From Parvularculaceae bacterium UBA4496 (GTDB lineage: Bacteria; Pseudomonadota; Alphaproteobacteria; Caulobacterales; Parvularculaceae): a DNA stretch of 24,404 nucleotides. Within the stretch, counting starts at the first letter, position 1, and every line of letters starts with the position of its first letter. Position numbers and translations under genes: made by a program. The stretch spans positions 1-24,404 of the forward strand of contig DGNI01000209.1 of NCBI GenBank assembly GCA_002388885.1, given 5' to 3'. The notes under the pieces are model-generated. The model was not told where the DNA came from and searched no databases. It worked only from the letters and a program-made list of their open reading frames with translations. Positions 7,967 through 14,520 of this stretch are shown one piece after another.

Positions 7967-8584
7967 ATGTCAAAGCGCATCAGCGCCAAGCACAAGCTTG
8001 ACCGCCGGGTCGGCGAAAACGTCTGGGGCCGGCCGAAATCTCCCATCAACAAGCGCGACTACGGGCCCGGCATGCACGGCCAGCGCCGCAAGGGCAAGCT
8101 GTCCGACTTCGGCCTGCAGTTGATGGCGAAGCAGAAGCTAAAAGGCTATTACGGCAACATCTCCGAAAAGCATTTCGAGCGGATCTATGTCGAGGCCGAC
8201 CGCCGCCGCGGCAACACCGCCGAGCACCTGATCGGCATTCTGGAAAGCCGCCTCGATGCGGTCGTTTATCGCGCGAAATTCGTACCGACCGTTTTCGCTG
8301 CGCGCCAGTTCATCAACCACGGCCATGTAAAGCTGAACGGCGTAAAAACGAATATTCCGTCGGTGCGACTGAAGCCCGGCGACGTCGTCGAGGTCAAGGA
8401 CAAGTCCAAAAACATGGCGCTGGTGCTTGAAGCGTTGCAAAGCCCCGAGCGCGACATTCCGGATTATGTCGAAGTTGATCCCAAGAAAATGACGGCGACG
8501 TATTTGCGCGTGCCGGAATTCGCCGAGGTGCCTTATCCCTGCACCATGGAGCCAAATCTCGTGGTCGAATACTATTCGTCCTGA
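7967..8584 (+). CDS. rpsD: 30S ribosomal protein S4
   Basis: A 205-residue S4, which binds 16S rRNA early in small-subunit assembly. The N-terminal block ([20 protein letters not shown], residues 2-21) and the [18 protein letters not shown] block (from about residue 34) are characteristic of the alphaproteobacterial form. The S4 RNA-binding domain follows near residues 95-160 ([20 protein letters not shown], then HGHVKLNG). The N-terminus lacks the cysteine ligands of zinc-binding S4 versions. The ATG follows TGAGGA. It has its own promoter and bidirectional terminator and is not part of an alpha operon, which is the usual stand-alone arrangement in this class. Confidence 0.97.
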   Translation: MSKRISAKHKLDRRVGENVWGRPKSPINKRDYGPGMHGQRRKGKLSDFGLQLMAKQKLKGYYGNISEKHFERIYVEADRRRGNTAEHLIGILESRLDAVVYRAKFVPTVFAARQFINHGHVKLNGVKTNIPSVRLKPGDVVEVKDKSKNMALVLEALQSPERDIPDYVEVDPKKMTATYLRVPEFAEVPYPCTMEPNLVVEYYSS

Positions 8585-8609
8585 CGAACGACACGAATTT
8601 TTCTTTTAA

Positions 8610-8638
8610 AAAAGGCCGGAGCAAAGCTCCGGCCTTTT
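8610..8638. terminator. Bidirectional terminator between rpsD and mlaC
   Basis: AAAAGGCCGGAGC (8610-8622) pairs perfectly with GCTCCGGCCTTTT (8626-8638) across an AAA loop: a 13-bp stem with T runs in both directions. It ends the plus-strand rpsD transcript and the converging minus-strand mlaA-mlaC transcript. Confidence 0.92.
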
Positions 8639-8662
8639 CCGTTTAAATCAATACTAAGCGTC

Positions 8663-9298
8663 TCAGCCTTGGTCCACGCGTTTTCTGATTTCCGCAATCA
8701 GGGCGTTAATGCCGGCTTCGCCGCCGCCATTGTTGGCTATAAGCGAAGTGAACTGGCTGCGCTGTTCAATCGCCAGCCAGACATTGTCGGCGCCGGCGTC
8801 AACGACGCTCATATTGCCGTCGCGGTCGCGATAAACCCGCCAGTGAATTACGGCGTTGGCGAAGGCGTCGCCGGGTTCCGGGTTCGCCAGTTTCGAATTG
8901 ACGATGATGTCGCGTTCCGATCGGTCGATAGAGCCGGTAACGACGATGCGCTGGCCGCCGTAATCGGACAGCGTGTTGCGATAGATCAGCGTGGCATATT
9001 GCTGGAATAGCGGAAAGTATTCTTCCTTCTGCGCATCGGTCATCTGGCGCGCATACTGGCCCAGTACGAAAAGTCCGATCCGGCGCATGTCCACATACTG
9101 GGTGACGAGATTTTCGATACCGCTGTAGAATGAATCGGAGTTCGGCTCGCTCAGGATCGGCTCGGCCTGGTCGAGGATTCCTTGCACGAAGGCTTCGGCG
9201 GCCTCATCTGCGTAGGCAGGTTGAAGGGTAACGGCAGCAAGGGCGATCGCGCCTGCAGCGCGTTTTAAGAGAGAACGTCGTGAATTTGCGTGACGCAT
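8663..9298 (-). CDS. mlaC: MlaC/Ttg2D-family periplasmic phospholipid-binding protein
   Basis: A 211-residue periplasmic carrier that shuttles phospholipids between the outer-membrane MlaA complex and the inner-membrane MlaFEDB transporter, maintaining outer-membrane lipid asymmetry. Family character comes from the VTQYVDMRRIGLFVLGQYARQ segment and the YRNTLSDYGGQRIVV block. The signal peptide covers residues 1-30 (cleavage after AYA). Its n-region, SRRSLLKRA, fits the twin-arginine consensus, so Tat export is possible, whereas the E. coli protein uses Sec. The gene lies 39 bases after mlaA on the same strand. No mlaFED genes are present, so the system is split across the genome. Confidence 0.85.
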   Translation of the reverse strand: MRHANSRRSLLKRAAGAIALAAVTLQPAYADEAAEAFVQGILDQAEPILSEPNSDSFYSGIENLVTQYVDMRRIGLFVLGQYARQMTDAQKEEYFPLFQQYATLIYRNTLSDYGGQRIVVTGSIDRSERDIIVNSKLANPEPGDAFANAVIHWRVYRDRDGNMSVVDAGADNVWLAIEQRSQFTSLIANNGGGEAGINALIAEIRKRVDQG

Positions 9299-9337
9299 GA
9301 TTGTTCTCCATGAAAAGGGTGTTTCGTTGACGATGCG

Positions 9338-10138
9338 TTATTCGAGTTCGTCAAATTCTTCGAAATCGCCAATGTCGGGCAGGTCGTCGAAATCGGTTCG
9401 CCCGTTTGCGATTTCACGCTTTCGGGATTGAAGGTAAAAGCTGCGGATCGAGGCGTAGTAATCAAGCGAATCCGCCTTGATATCCGCCAGCGGTTCAATC
9501 AACGGCTCGCGCGTTGAAAGCAGGCCAGCTCCGGTGCGCGAGTAACGAAAATATTGCGCCGGTTCGGTTCGAATCCAGACAGCCGGGTCTGCGGCGACAT
9601 CAACAGCAGAACCGAAACCGTCGCGCACGGTTGTCGGTCCGAAAAACGGCAGCACGACATAAGGACCGGAATCGACACCCCAGACGGCGAGGGTCTGGCC
9701 GAAATCTTCAGAGTGCTGCTCAATGCCGAGCCGTTCCGCCGGGTCGCCCATGCCGCCGAAGCCTATGGTTGAATTGATGACGAAACGGCTTGCGGTTTTT
9801 CCGGCGCGACCGAATTCGCCCTGAAGTACGTCGTTTACAAGCGTAACGGGCGTACGCAGGTTGGCGATGAAATTTCGGATGCCTTTGCGCTGTTTCTTGT
9901 GTGTAACCGCGCGGTAGGCTTTTGCCGCCGGCACCATCAGCGCGCTGTCGAAGGAGTCGTTGATCGCAAACATCTTGCGGTTGAAGCCTTCCCACGGGTC
10001 GGCTTCTGCAGCGTTCTCGATGGGCGCGGTTTCCAGCTCCGCGGCGATATCATCAGCCTCGCCGGCGCCTGTAATTTGCGCCTGAGCCGCCGCCGCCAAG
10101 GGTAGGCAAAAGGCTGCAATACTTAAGACAAGCTTCAT
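9338..10138 (-). CDS. mlaA: MlaA/VacJ-family outer-membrane lipid-asymmetry protein
   Basis: A 266-residue MlaA, the outer-membrane component that removes misplaced phospholipids from the outer leaflet and hands them to MlaC. The hallmark DPWEGFNRKMFAIND is at residues 47-61, and the NLRTPVTLVNDVLQGEF and NSTIGFGGMGDPAERLG blocks follow. E. coli MlaA is a lipoprotein. Here the only N-terminal cysteine (residue 11) is preceded by Phe, which does not fit a lipobox, and AQA at 18-20 looks like a type I cleavage site, so this version appears not to be lipidated. A short acidic tail (DDLPDIGDFEEFDELE) ends the protein. The ATG follows GAGGGGG. First gene of an mlaA-mlaC operon. Confidence 0.87.
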   Translation of the reverse strand: MKLVLSIAAFCLPLAAAAQAQITGAGEADDIAAELETAPIENAAEADPWEGFNRKMFAINDSFDSALMVPAAKAYRAVTHKKQRKGIRNFIANLRTPVTLVNDVLQGEFGRAGKTASRFVINSTIGFGGMGDPAERLGIEQHSEDFGQTLAVWGVDSGPYVVLPFFGPTTVRDGFGSAVDVAADPAVWIRTEPAQYFRYSRTGAGLLSTREPLIEPLADIKADSLDYYASIRSFYLQSRKREIANGRTDFDDLPDIGDFEEFDELE

Positions 10139-10194
10139 AGCGGTCAGGCCCCCTCGGCGAACAATCTTTCAGGTCTCATCATTTGAGCCCTAAG

Positions 10195-10222
10195 GATATA
10201 GGAATTTGGACCCTGCTAACAA
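10195..10222 (-). promoter_or_regulatory. Candidate promoter of mlaA-mlaC
   Basis: On the minus strand TTGTTA (10222-10217), a 16-base spacer, then TATATC (10200-10195). This places the transcription start about 50 bases before the mlaA ATG. The spacing is one short of optimal. Confidence 0.4.
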
Positions 10223-10275
10223 TGCGCATTCCGATGTGGCCTCACTGCGGCGCTACCGGGGCAAATCTGGTGCGA

Positions 10276-10304
10276 TTGCTATCATATAAAGATATCTTTA
10301 TATT
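10276..10304 (+). promoter_or_regulatory. Promoter of the SahR-like regulator gene
   Basis: TTGCTA at 10276-10281, an exact 17-base spacer, and TATATT at 10299-10304, with the ATG at 10334. The spacer and the -10 box are largely occupied by a 20-bp palindrome, so a bound repressor would exclude RNA polymerase. Confidence 0.6.
10284..10303. promoter_or_regulatory. Perfect 20-bp palindromic operator
   Basis: ATATAAAGATATCTTTATAT is its own reverse complement over all 20 bases. It lies 30 bases upstream of the regulator's ATG and inside its promoter. It is AT-only apart from one G and one C, in a GC-rich region. ArsR-family dimers bind such palindromes, and the ATAAAGA/TCTTTAT arms resemble, from memory, SahR sites predicted in Alphaproteobacteria. 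Confidence 0.75.
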
Positions 10305-10333
10305 TGATTCAGGATAAAGGCAGGCTCCAGCAA

Positions 10334-11329
10334 ATGACGCTTGATACGGCGCTCAACATTTTTCGCGCAATTGGCGAGGAAACCCGCCTGCGCATCATGG
10401 CGCTGCTTTGCCGTGGCGAGCTCACGGTGAGCGAGATCACCGCCATTCTCGGCCAGAGCCAGCCGCGGGTCAGCCGGCATCTTAAAATCCTTGCTGACGC
10501 CGGGCTGACGGAACGTCACCGCGAGGGCGCATGGATGTTCTACCGGATCTCGGAGGGCGGGAGTGACAACCCTTCTGTTGCGGCTGTGTTTGAGGCTGTG
10601 CGGGATATGGCCGCCGCCGACGACCGCGTGCTGGCCCGCGATGGAGAACGGTTTGAACAGGCAAGGCTCGCCCGAGCGGCGCAAGCCGCGGCCTATTTTG
10701 AAGAGAACGCCAGGCAATGGAATATGTTGCGCCGGCTGCATCTGCCTGAGCACGATATTGAATCGCGCATCATAGAGTTGGTCGGCGACCGCGAAATCGA
10801 TCTGTTTGTCGATCTCGGCACTGGCACTGGCCGCATGCTCGAGATTTTTGCAGACAGATACAAGTCAGCGATCGGCTACGATCTTTCCCATGAGATGCTG
10901 TCGATTGCGCGCGCAAACCTTGACCAGGCGAGCATAACGCATGCGCAGGCGCGACACGGCGATTTGTTCTCTCTGCCGCTGGAGCCAGAATGCGCCGATG
11001 TCGTGTGCCTGCATCAAGTGCTGCATTTTCTGGCGGAACCCGGCGCAGCAGTAGTTGAGGCGGCTCGCCTGTTAAACGCCGGCGGACGCCTCATCATTTC
11101 AGATTTTGCACCGCATGATCTTGAATTCCTGCGTGAAGAGCACGCCCATCGCCGGCTTGGTTTTTCAGATGAAGAAGTCCGGGACTGGTGTGCGGCGGCG
11201 GGCTTGGCGCTTGAAGGGATCGAGACGCTTTCGCCTGCGACGTCGGACAAGGAAAAACTGACGGTTAAAATCTGGCTTTGCGCGGCTGCCAGAAAAACAG
11301 GCAGCGTGCGTTCGCGTCACGCAGCGTAA
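10334..11329 (+). CDS. sahR: ArsR-type HTH regulator with SAM-methyltransferase-fold sensor, SahR-like
   Basis: A 331-residue fusion. Residues about 1-85 are an ArsR winged helix: AIGEETRLRIMALL, the recognition helix SQPRVSRHLKIL, and a wing GAWMFYRI. Residues about 130-315 are a class I methyltransferase fold with the cofactor loop DLGTGTGR and the segment ADVVCLHQVLHFL. This architecture is that of SahR, a repressor whose methylase-like domain binds S-adenosylhomocysteine and then releases SAM-cycle genes (ahcY, metH, metF, metK). It is therefore more likely a sensor than an enzyme. The ATG at 10334 is chosen because an upstream in-frame TTG at 10304 lies inside the promoter and operator. 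Unlike many relatives, no metF or metH follows. A plain ArsR-coupled methyltransferase remains possible. Confidence 0.78.
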   Translation: MTLDTALNIFRAIGEETRLRIMALLCRGELTVSEITAILGQSQPRVSRHLKILADAGLTERHREGAWMFYRISEGGSDNPSVAAVFEAVRDMAAADDRVLARDGERFEQARLARAAQAAAYFEENARQWNMLRRLHLPEHDIESRIIELVGDREIDLFVDLGTGTGRMLEIFADRYKSAIGYDLSHEMLSIARANLDQASITHAQARHGDLFSLPLEPECADVVCLHQVLHFLAEPGAAVVEAARLLNAGGRLIISDFAPHDLEFLREEHAHRRLGFSDEEVRDWCAAAGLALEGIETLSPATSDKEKLTVKIWLCAAARKTGSVRSRHAA

Positions 11330-11336
11330 GGTTTTT

Positions 11337-11438
11337 TCAGTTCAGGACGCCGGCAATAACAAGGGCGATCACTGTGAACGCCGCCCCGCAACAAAGTCCG
11401 CTCAACAAGACGCCCAACCCTTGAAACGTTCGCCCCAT
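11337..11438 (-). CDS. 33-residue single-span membrane microprotein (hypothetical)
   Basis: A short minus-strand reading frame: ATG at 11438, TGA at 11339-11337. It is preceded by AAGGGG six bases before the ATG, a good ribosome site. The peptide begins MGRTFQGLGVLL, has a short basic/polar N-terminus, adjacent cysteines at 16-17, then a strongly hydrophobic run (AAFTVIALVIAGVL) to the end, as expected of a one-helix inner-membrane protein with the N-terminus in the cytoplasm. It converges on the SahR-like gene, whose stop is seven bases away. No homologue is recognised. Support is the ribosome site plus amino-acid composition; a chance frame is the alternative. Confidence 0.5.
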   Translation of the reverse strand: MGRTFQGLGVLLSGLCCGAAFTVIALVIAGVLN

Positions 11439-11697
11439 GCCTGCCCCTTCTGCGTTCGTTTCGTAGCGCCAAATCCGCGCTCATCAGTTTGTGTAGAAAT
11501 TGTGTCGGTGAAATTTCTGTTTTGCAAAGCGTGACCCAAGACCCGAAGCGCAAGGGGTGCGCAAGCCGGCGGGTAAGCGCTTGCGCGTATTTGAGAAAAT
11601 TTTTTTCAGGCTATTTTTCCCCAGATTCGGGGCTCATTTAAACTGCGGCGCCAGTGATGCTGGCGCTACGCGCCATAGGCAATTAAGAGGCGTGCCC
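11439..11697. other. Intergenic region with inverted repeats upstream of the TerB-DnaJ gene
   Basis: No convincing gene is seen. Two inverted repeats stand out. GCGCAAG (11559-11565) pairs with CTTGCGC (11580-11586). GCGCCAG (11648-11654) pairs with CTGGCGC (11660-11666) around TGATG, and this second hairpin ends 19 bases before the AAGAGG ribosome site of the next gene, so it would lie in its leader. An AT-rich stretch near 11590-11630 could carry the promoter, but no clear -35/-10 pair was found. Confidence 0.4.
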
Positions 11698-12381
11698 ATG
11701 AGTTTCTGGGACAGGATAGAGGAGAGCCTTGCCGAGGCCCGCAAGCGCACGCTTGGCGCGCTGCTGGAGGCGCTGGCCGATCAGCGGAGACGCCGCGACG
11801 AGGCAGCGTTTTCCATCGCACTGATAGCGCTTTCCGCGAAAATGGCGAAGGCAGACGGGGTCGTCACTGATGACGAGATCGAGGCTTTTCGCGATTATTT
11901 TCATTTCCCGGAAAAAGAAGCCGACAAAGTTCGAATGATCTATCAGCTGGCTCAGCAGGATGTGGCGGGCTATAGCGAGTATCTAAAACGGGTGGCCCGG
12001 ATATTCGAAAGTTCGCCGGTGGTGCTTGAGGACGTCCTCGACTGCCTGTTTCACGTCGCGGTGGCCGATGGCGTCGCCCATCCGCGCGAACTTGAGCTGC
12101 TGGATCAGGCCGCCAAGGCTTTCGGTGTTTCAGCACCGGCCTTTCACCGGCTGAAGGCGGCGCATCTGGGGCTGGCGGACGATGACCCCTATCTCATTTT
12201 GGGAATTGAACCCGGAGTGAGCCTTGAAGCGGTAAAATCCGCCTACAGGGCGCTTTCACGTGATCATCACCCTGACGCCCTGATGGCGCGGGGCGTCCCG
12301 GCGGATCTCGTGCGAATCGCCGAAGGGCGGATGGCGGCGATTAATAATGCGTATGAACAGATATTAACTGATTACGCCTAA
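11698..12381 (+). CDS. djlA: TerB-DnaJ (DjlA-like) co-chaperone
   Basis: A 227-residue protein pairing a TerB-like helical domain (about residues 40-150; two acidic repeats, AKADGVVTDDEIEAFRDYF and VAVADGVAHPRELELL) with a C-terminal J domain (about 160-227). The J domain holds the HPD motif at 191-193, needed to stimulate DnaK ATP hydrolysis. E. coli DjlA has an N-terminal membrane anchor. Here the N-terminus is amphipathic and charged (MSFWDRIEESLAEARKR), so the protein is probably cytosolic or peripheral, as is common in Alphaproteobacteria. The ATG follows AAGAGG. The reading frame stays open upstream to 11557, but that part runs through intergenic hairpins and is not credible coding sequence. 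Confidence 0.83.
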   Translation: MSFWDRIEESLAEARKRTLGALLEALADQRRRRDEAAFSIALIALSAKMAKADGVVTDDEIEAFRDYFHFPEKEADKVRMIYQLAQQDVAGYSEYLKRVARIFESSPVVLEDVLDCLFHVAVADGVAHPRELELLDQAAKAFGVSAPAFHRLKAAHLGLADDDPYLILGIEPGVSLEAVKSAYRALSRDHHPDALMARGVPADLVRIAEGRMAAINNAYEQILTDYA

Positions 12382-12473
12382 TCGAGTGCTCCAAACACCT
12401 GCAAACGTGCTGGACGCACCCTGTGCGGTCTGATTTGATGTGATTTGTGTTGCTTAGCGTTGGGGTGAGGGCC

Positions 12474-12695
12474 GTGGCTGACAGTCAGGAAACAGAAATA
12501 AAACCCGCTGAGCGGGAAAATGCCTTGATGAACAGACTCATTGAGGTGGCTATTTTTGCAGGCGTCATTCTGTTTTCCTGTGTAATCATCATTGCCTTTG
12601 CCGTTGCCGCGCCGTTTGTCCTGGCGGTAACAGCGCTCAGCGGTTTTTCTTCCCGCAAGACATCCCCAAGGCGATGGAAACCCGCCAACATCTAG
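12474..12695 (+). CDS. Small membrane protein, hypothetical
   Basis: A 73-residue protein with a polar, acidic start (ADSQETEIKPAEREN), one long hydrophobic stretch at about residues 24-56 that could be one or two helices (IEVAIFAGVILFSCVIIIAF, then a second part), and a basic tail (SSRKTSPRRWKP). The positive tail predicts that the C-terminus faces the cytoplasm. The start is the GTG at 12474 because it follows GTGAGGG; upstream GTG codons at 12447 and 12465 are less well placed. I recognise no family. It lies alone between the DjlA-like and EamA genes. Confidence 0.6.
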   Translation: MADSQETEIKPAERENALMNRLIEVAIFAGVILFSCVIIIAFAVAAPFVLAVTALSGFSSRKTSPRRWKPANI

Positions 12696-12796
12696 GCCTA
12701 AAAGACCCATTAGATATTATCGGTTGCGATGCGCGCTGCGTTCAGCGTAAGCGCAAATCCCGCTCATATCATTTAGCCTGAAGGGAGAGGGGTCCC

Positions 12797-13702
12797 GTGA
12801 GCCTGCGCGAAATTGGCGCTCTTCTTTTAATGTGCCTTGTATGGGGCTTTCATTTCGTCGTCATCAAAACGGTGGTCGGCGAAGTGCCGCCGATGTTTTA
12901 CGCGGCGCTTCGGCTGGCGCTGGTTGCAGCGCTGATGTCGCCGTTCCTGCGCTGGCGTCGCGGTGAAATGGGACGGATTTTTTTCGGCGGCCTTTGTCTT
13001 GGCATATTCAATTACGCAATGATGTTCACCGGCGTCAAACTGGCGCCGGCGTCCGCCGCCGCCATCGCCATTGAGCTGCATGTGCCTTTCGCAACGATCC
13101 TCGCCATGATTTTTCTCGGTGATCGGCCGGGATGGCGAAGACTTGCCGGGATTGCTTTCGCATTTACCGGCGTCGCCATTATTGCAACGGGCGGGTCTCC
13201 GTCAGCCGATCCGGAAGCGCGGATCGGTATTGGCGTCGGGCTGGTTGCAGCGGCAGCGTTTTCGGAGGCGATCGGCGCGGTTCTGGTAAAGAGATCGACG
13301 GCGTTCAACCCCCGCCAGTTGCTAGCATGGTTCACGCTGATCGGCGCGTTTGGCCTGACCCTGATTACGATGGTCTTTGAGCAAGATCAGATGGCGGCGT
13401 TTGAGGCCGTTGATAAAACGCTTTTCTTCGGCGCGATTGTCTATTCGGCGGTGGCGGCCTCGATCATCGGTCATTCGACTTATTATTGGCTGTTGCACCG
13501 GCTGCCGGTCAGCGTCGTTGCGCCAAGCGTCCTCTTAACCACGATTTTCGCGGTATTTTTCTCGGTCCTGCTGCTGGGTGATCCCTTCGGTCCGCGTATG
13601 GCGATAGGCGGTTTCATGACATTGCTGGGCGTCGGCGTCGTGCTTTTGCGAAATATCAAGAAACAGCCCAATACTGGCGTGCTAGCAGAACCGCCGGGAT
13701 AG
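12797..13702 (+). CDS. EamA/DMT-superfamily transporter
   Basis: A 301-residue drug/metabolite-transporter superfamily protein with the usual ten hydrophobic helices in two EamA repeats. The first repeat starts LLLMCLVWGFHFVVIK and contains the block LAPASAAAIAIELHVPF followed by FLGDRPGWRRLAGIAF. The second contains YYWLLHRLPVSVVAPSVLL and LLLGDPFGPRMAIGG. Such proteins export amino acids or other small metabolites; the closest feel is the cysteine/O-acetylserine exporter subgroup, but substrate cannot be assigned. The GTG start at 12797 follows GGGAGAGGGG. The amidase gene begins four bases after its stop, so the two are co-transcribed. Confidence 0.85.
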   Translation: MSLREIGALLLMCLVWGFHFVVIKTVVGEVPPMFYAALRLALVAALMSPFLRWRRGEMGRIFFGGLCLGIFNYAMMFTGVKLAPASAAAIAIELHVPFATILAMIFLGDRPGWRRLAGIAFAFTGVAIIATGGSPSADPEARIGIGVGLVAAAAFSEAIGAVLVKRSTAFNPRQLLAWFTLIGAFGLTLITMVFEQDQMAAFEAVDKTLFFGAIVYSAVAASIIGHSTYYWLLHRLPVSVVAPSVLLTTIFAVFFSVLLLGDPFGPRMAIGGFMTLLGVGVVLLRNIKKQPNTGVLAEPPG

Positions 13703-13706
13703 AGAC

Positions 13707-14384
13707 ATGAAGATGATCGAGGCGCCGTCGCCGAATTTTGACGAACGTGGACGCGATATCGATACGATTATCCTGCATTACACCGGCATGCAGACCGGCG
13801 CCGAAGCGCTTGCGCGCCTGCGCGATGAACAGGCGAAAGTCAGCGCCCATTATTGTGTAGAGGAAAACGGCGACGTTTACCGGCTGGTCGAGGAGGCGAA
13901 CCGCGCCTGGCACGCCGGCGTCGCTTTCTGGCAAGGCGATGTCGATATCAATGCGCGCTCCATCGGGATCGAGATCGTCAACCCAGGTCATCAGTTCGGC
14001 TATCGCGACTTTTCCAAAGCGCAGATTGCGTCGGTCATATTGCTTCTCAAAGACATCCGTACCCGGCATGATATCGCTCCGGCGCGTGTCTTGGGTCATT
14101 CCGATGTGGCGCCGCGACGGAAAGAGGACCCGGGCGAAAAATTTCCGTGGAAACGCCTTGCCGATGAAGGACTGGCGCTCGCGCCGTTCGATGGCGATCC
14201 GAATCAGGGAGCGGCGGTGTCATTCGATGATGCGCTGAACGCGCTGATTGATATCGGTTATGACGCATATCCCGGCGACTACGCTGCAGGCCTTCTCGCC
14301 TTCCAGCGCCGATTTTGTCCGGCTTCGCTGGGGCAAGGATTTGATGCGCGAACAAGGGCGGCGCTGGCGCAGGCTGCGAAATAA
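13707..14384 (+). CDS. ampD: AmpD/AmiD-type N-acetylmuramoyl-L-alanine amidase
   Basis: A 225-residue zinc amidase (Amidase_2) that cleaves the muramyl-L-alanine bond of peptidoglycan fragments during recycling. Zinc ligands are visible at His24 (LHYTG), His131 (GHSDVAP) and Asp141 (RKEDPG); the 10-residue gap between the last two equals that in AmpD. The region from about residue 165 is a PGBD-like peptidoglycan-binding domain (YAAGLLAFQRRFCP, then FDARTRAALAQ). No signal peptide is present, suggesting a cytosolic recycling enzyme like AmpD, although the added binding domain recalls AmiD. It is the second gene of an EamA-amidase unit. Confidence 0.9.
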   Translation: MKMIEAPSPNFDERGRDIDTIILHYTGMQTGAEALARLRDEQAKVSAHYCVEENGDVYRLVEEANRAWHAGVAFWQGDVDINARSIGIEIVNPGHQFGYRDFSKAQIASVILLLKDIRTRHDIAPARVLGHSDVAPRRKEDPGEKFPWKRLADEGLALAPFDGDPNQGAAVSFDDALNALIDIGYDAYPGDYAAGLLAFQRRFCPASLGQGFDARTRAALAQAAK

Positions 14385-14520
14385 GCGGCGACTTACCATG
14401 GCCTGTCGCATGTTTGTGATGCACGGCCGGAATTGCGTCTTGTCCGCGCCCCTTGCCAGCCATATTCTGAGCGCAATTCCTCCGCGTATTGAGATACGCC
14501 GCATTGAAAGGGGAGAGATC

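Noticed and set aside
10304..10333. TTG start for the SahR-like gene
   Set aside because: It falls inside the -10 box and abuts the operator, so it would not be transcribed; the ATG at 10334 begins the conserved domain.
11290..11337. Terminator at the end of the SahR-like gene
   Set aside because: A GCGTG/CACGC hairpin is interrupted by a bulge and separated from the T run by about nine bases, so it is not a convincing intrinsic terminator.
11557..11697. N-terminal extension of the TerB-DnaJ protein
   Set aside because: The frame is open, but the sequence passes through hairpins and AT-rich DNA, and a clear ribosome site precedes the ATG at 11698.
12447..12473. Upstream GTG starts for the 73-residue membrane protein
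   Set aside because: They lack a ribosome site, while the GTG at 12474 follows GTGAGGG.
14398..14520. Longer start for the secreted CARDB-like protein
   Set aside because: An in-frame ATG at 14398 exists, but it would bury the signal peptide; AAGGGGAGAG supports 14521.
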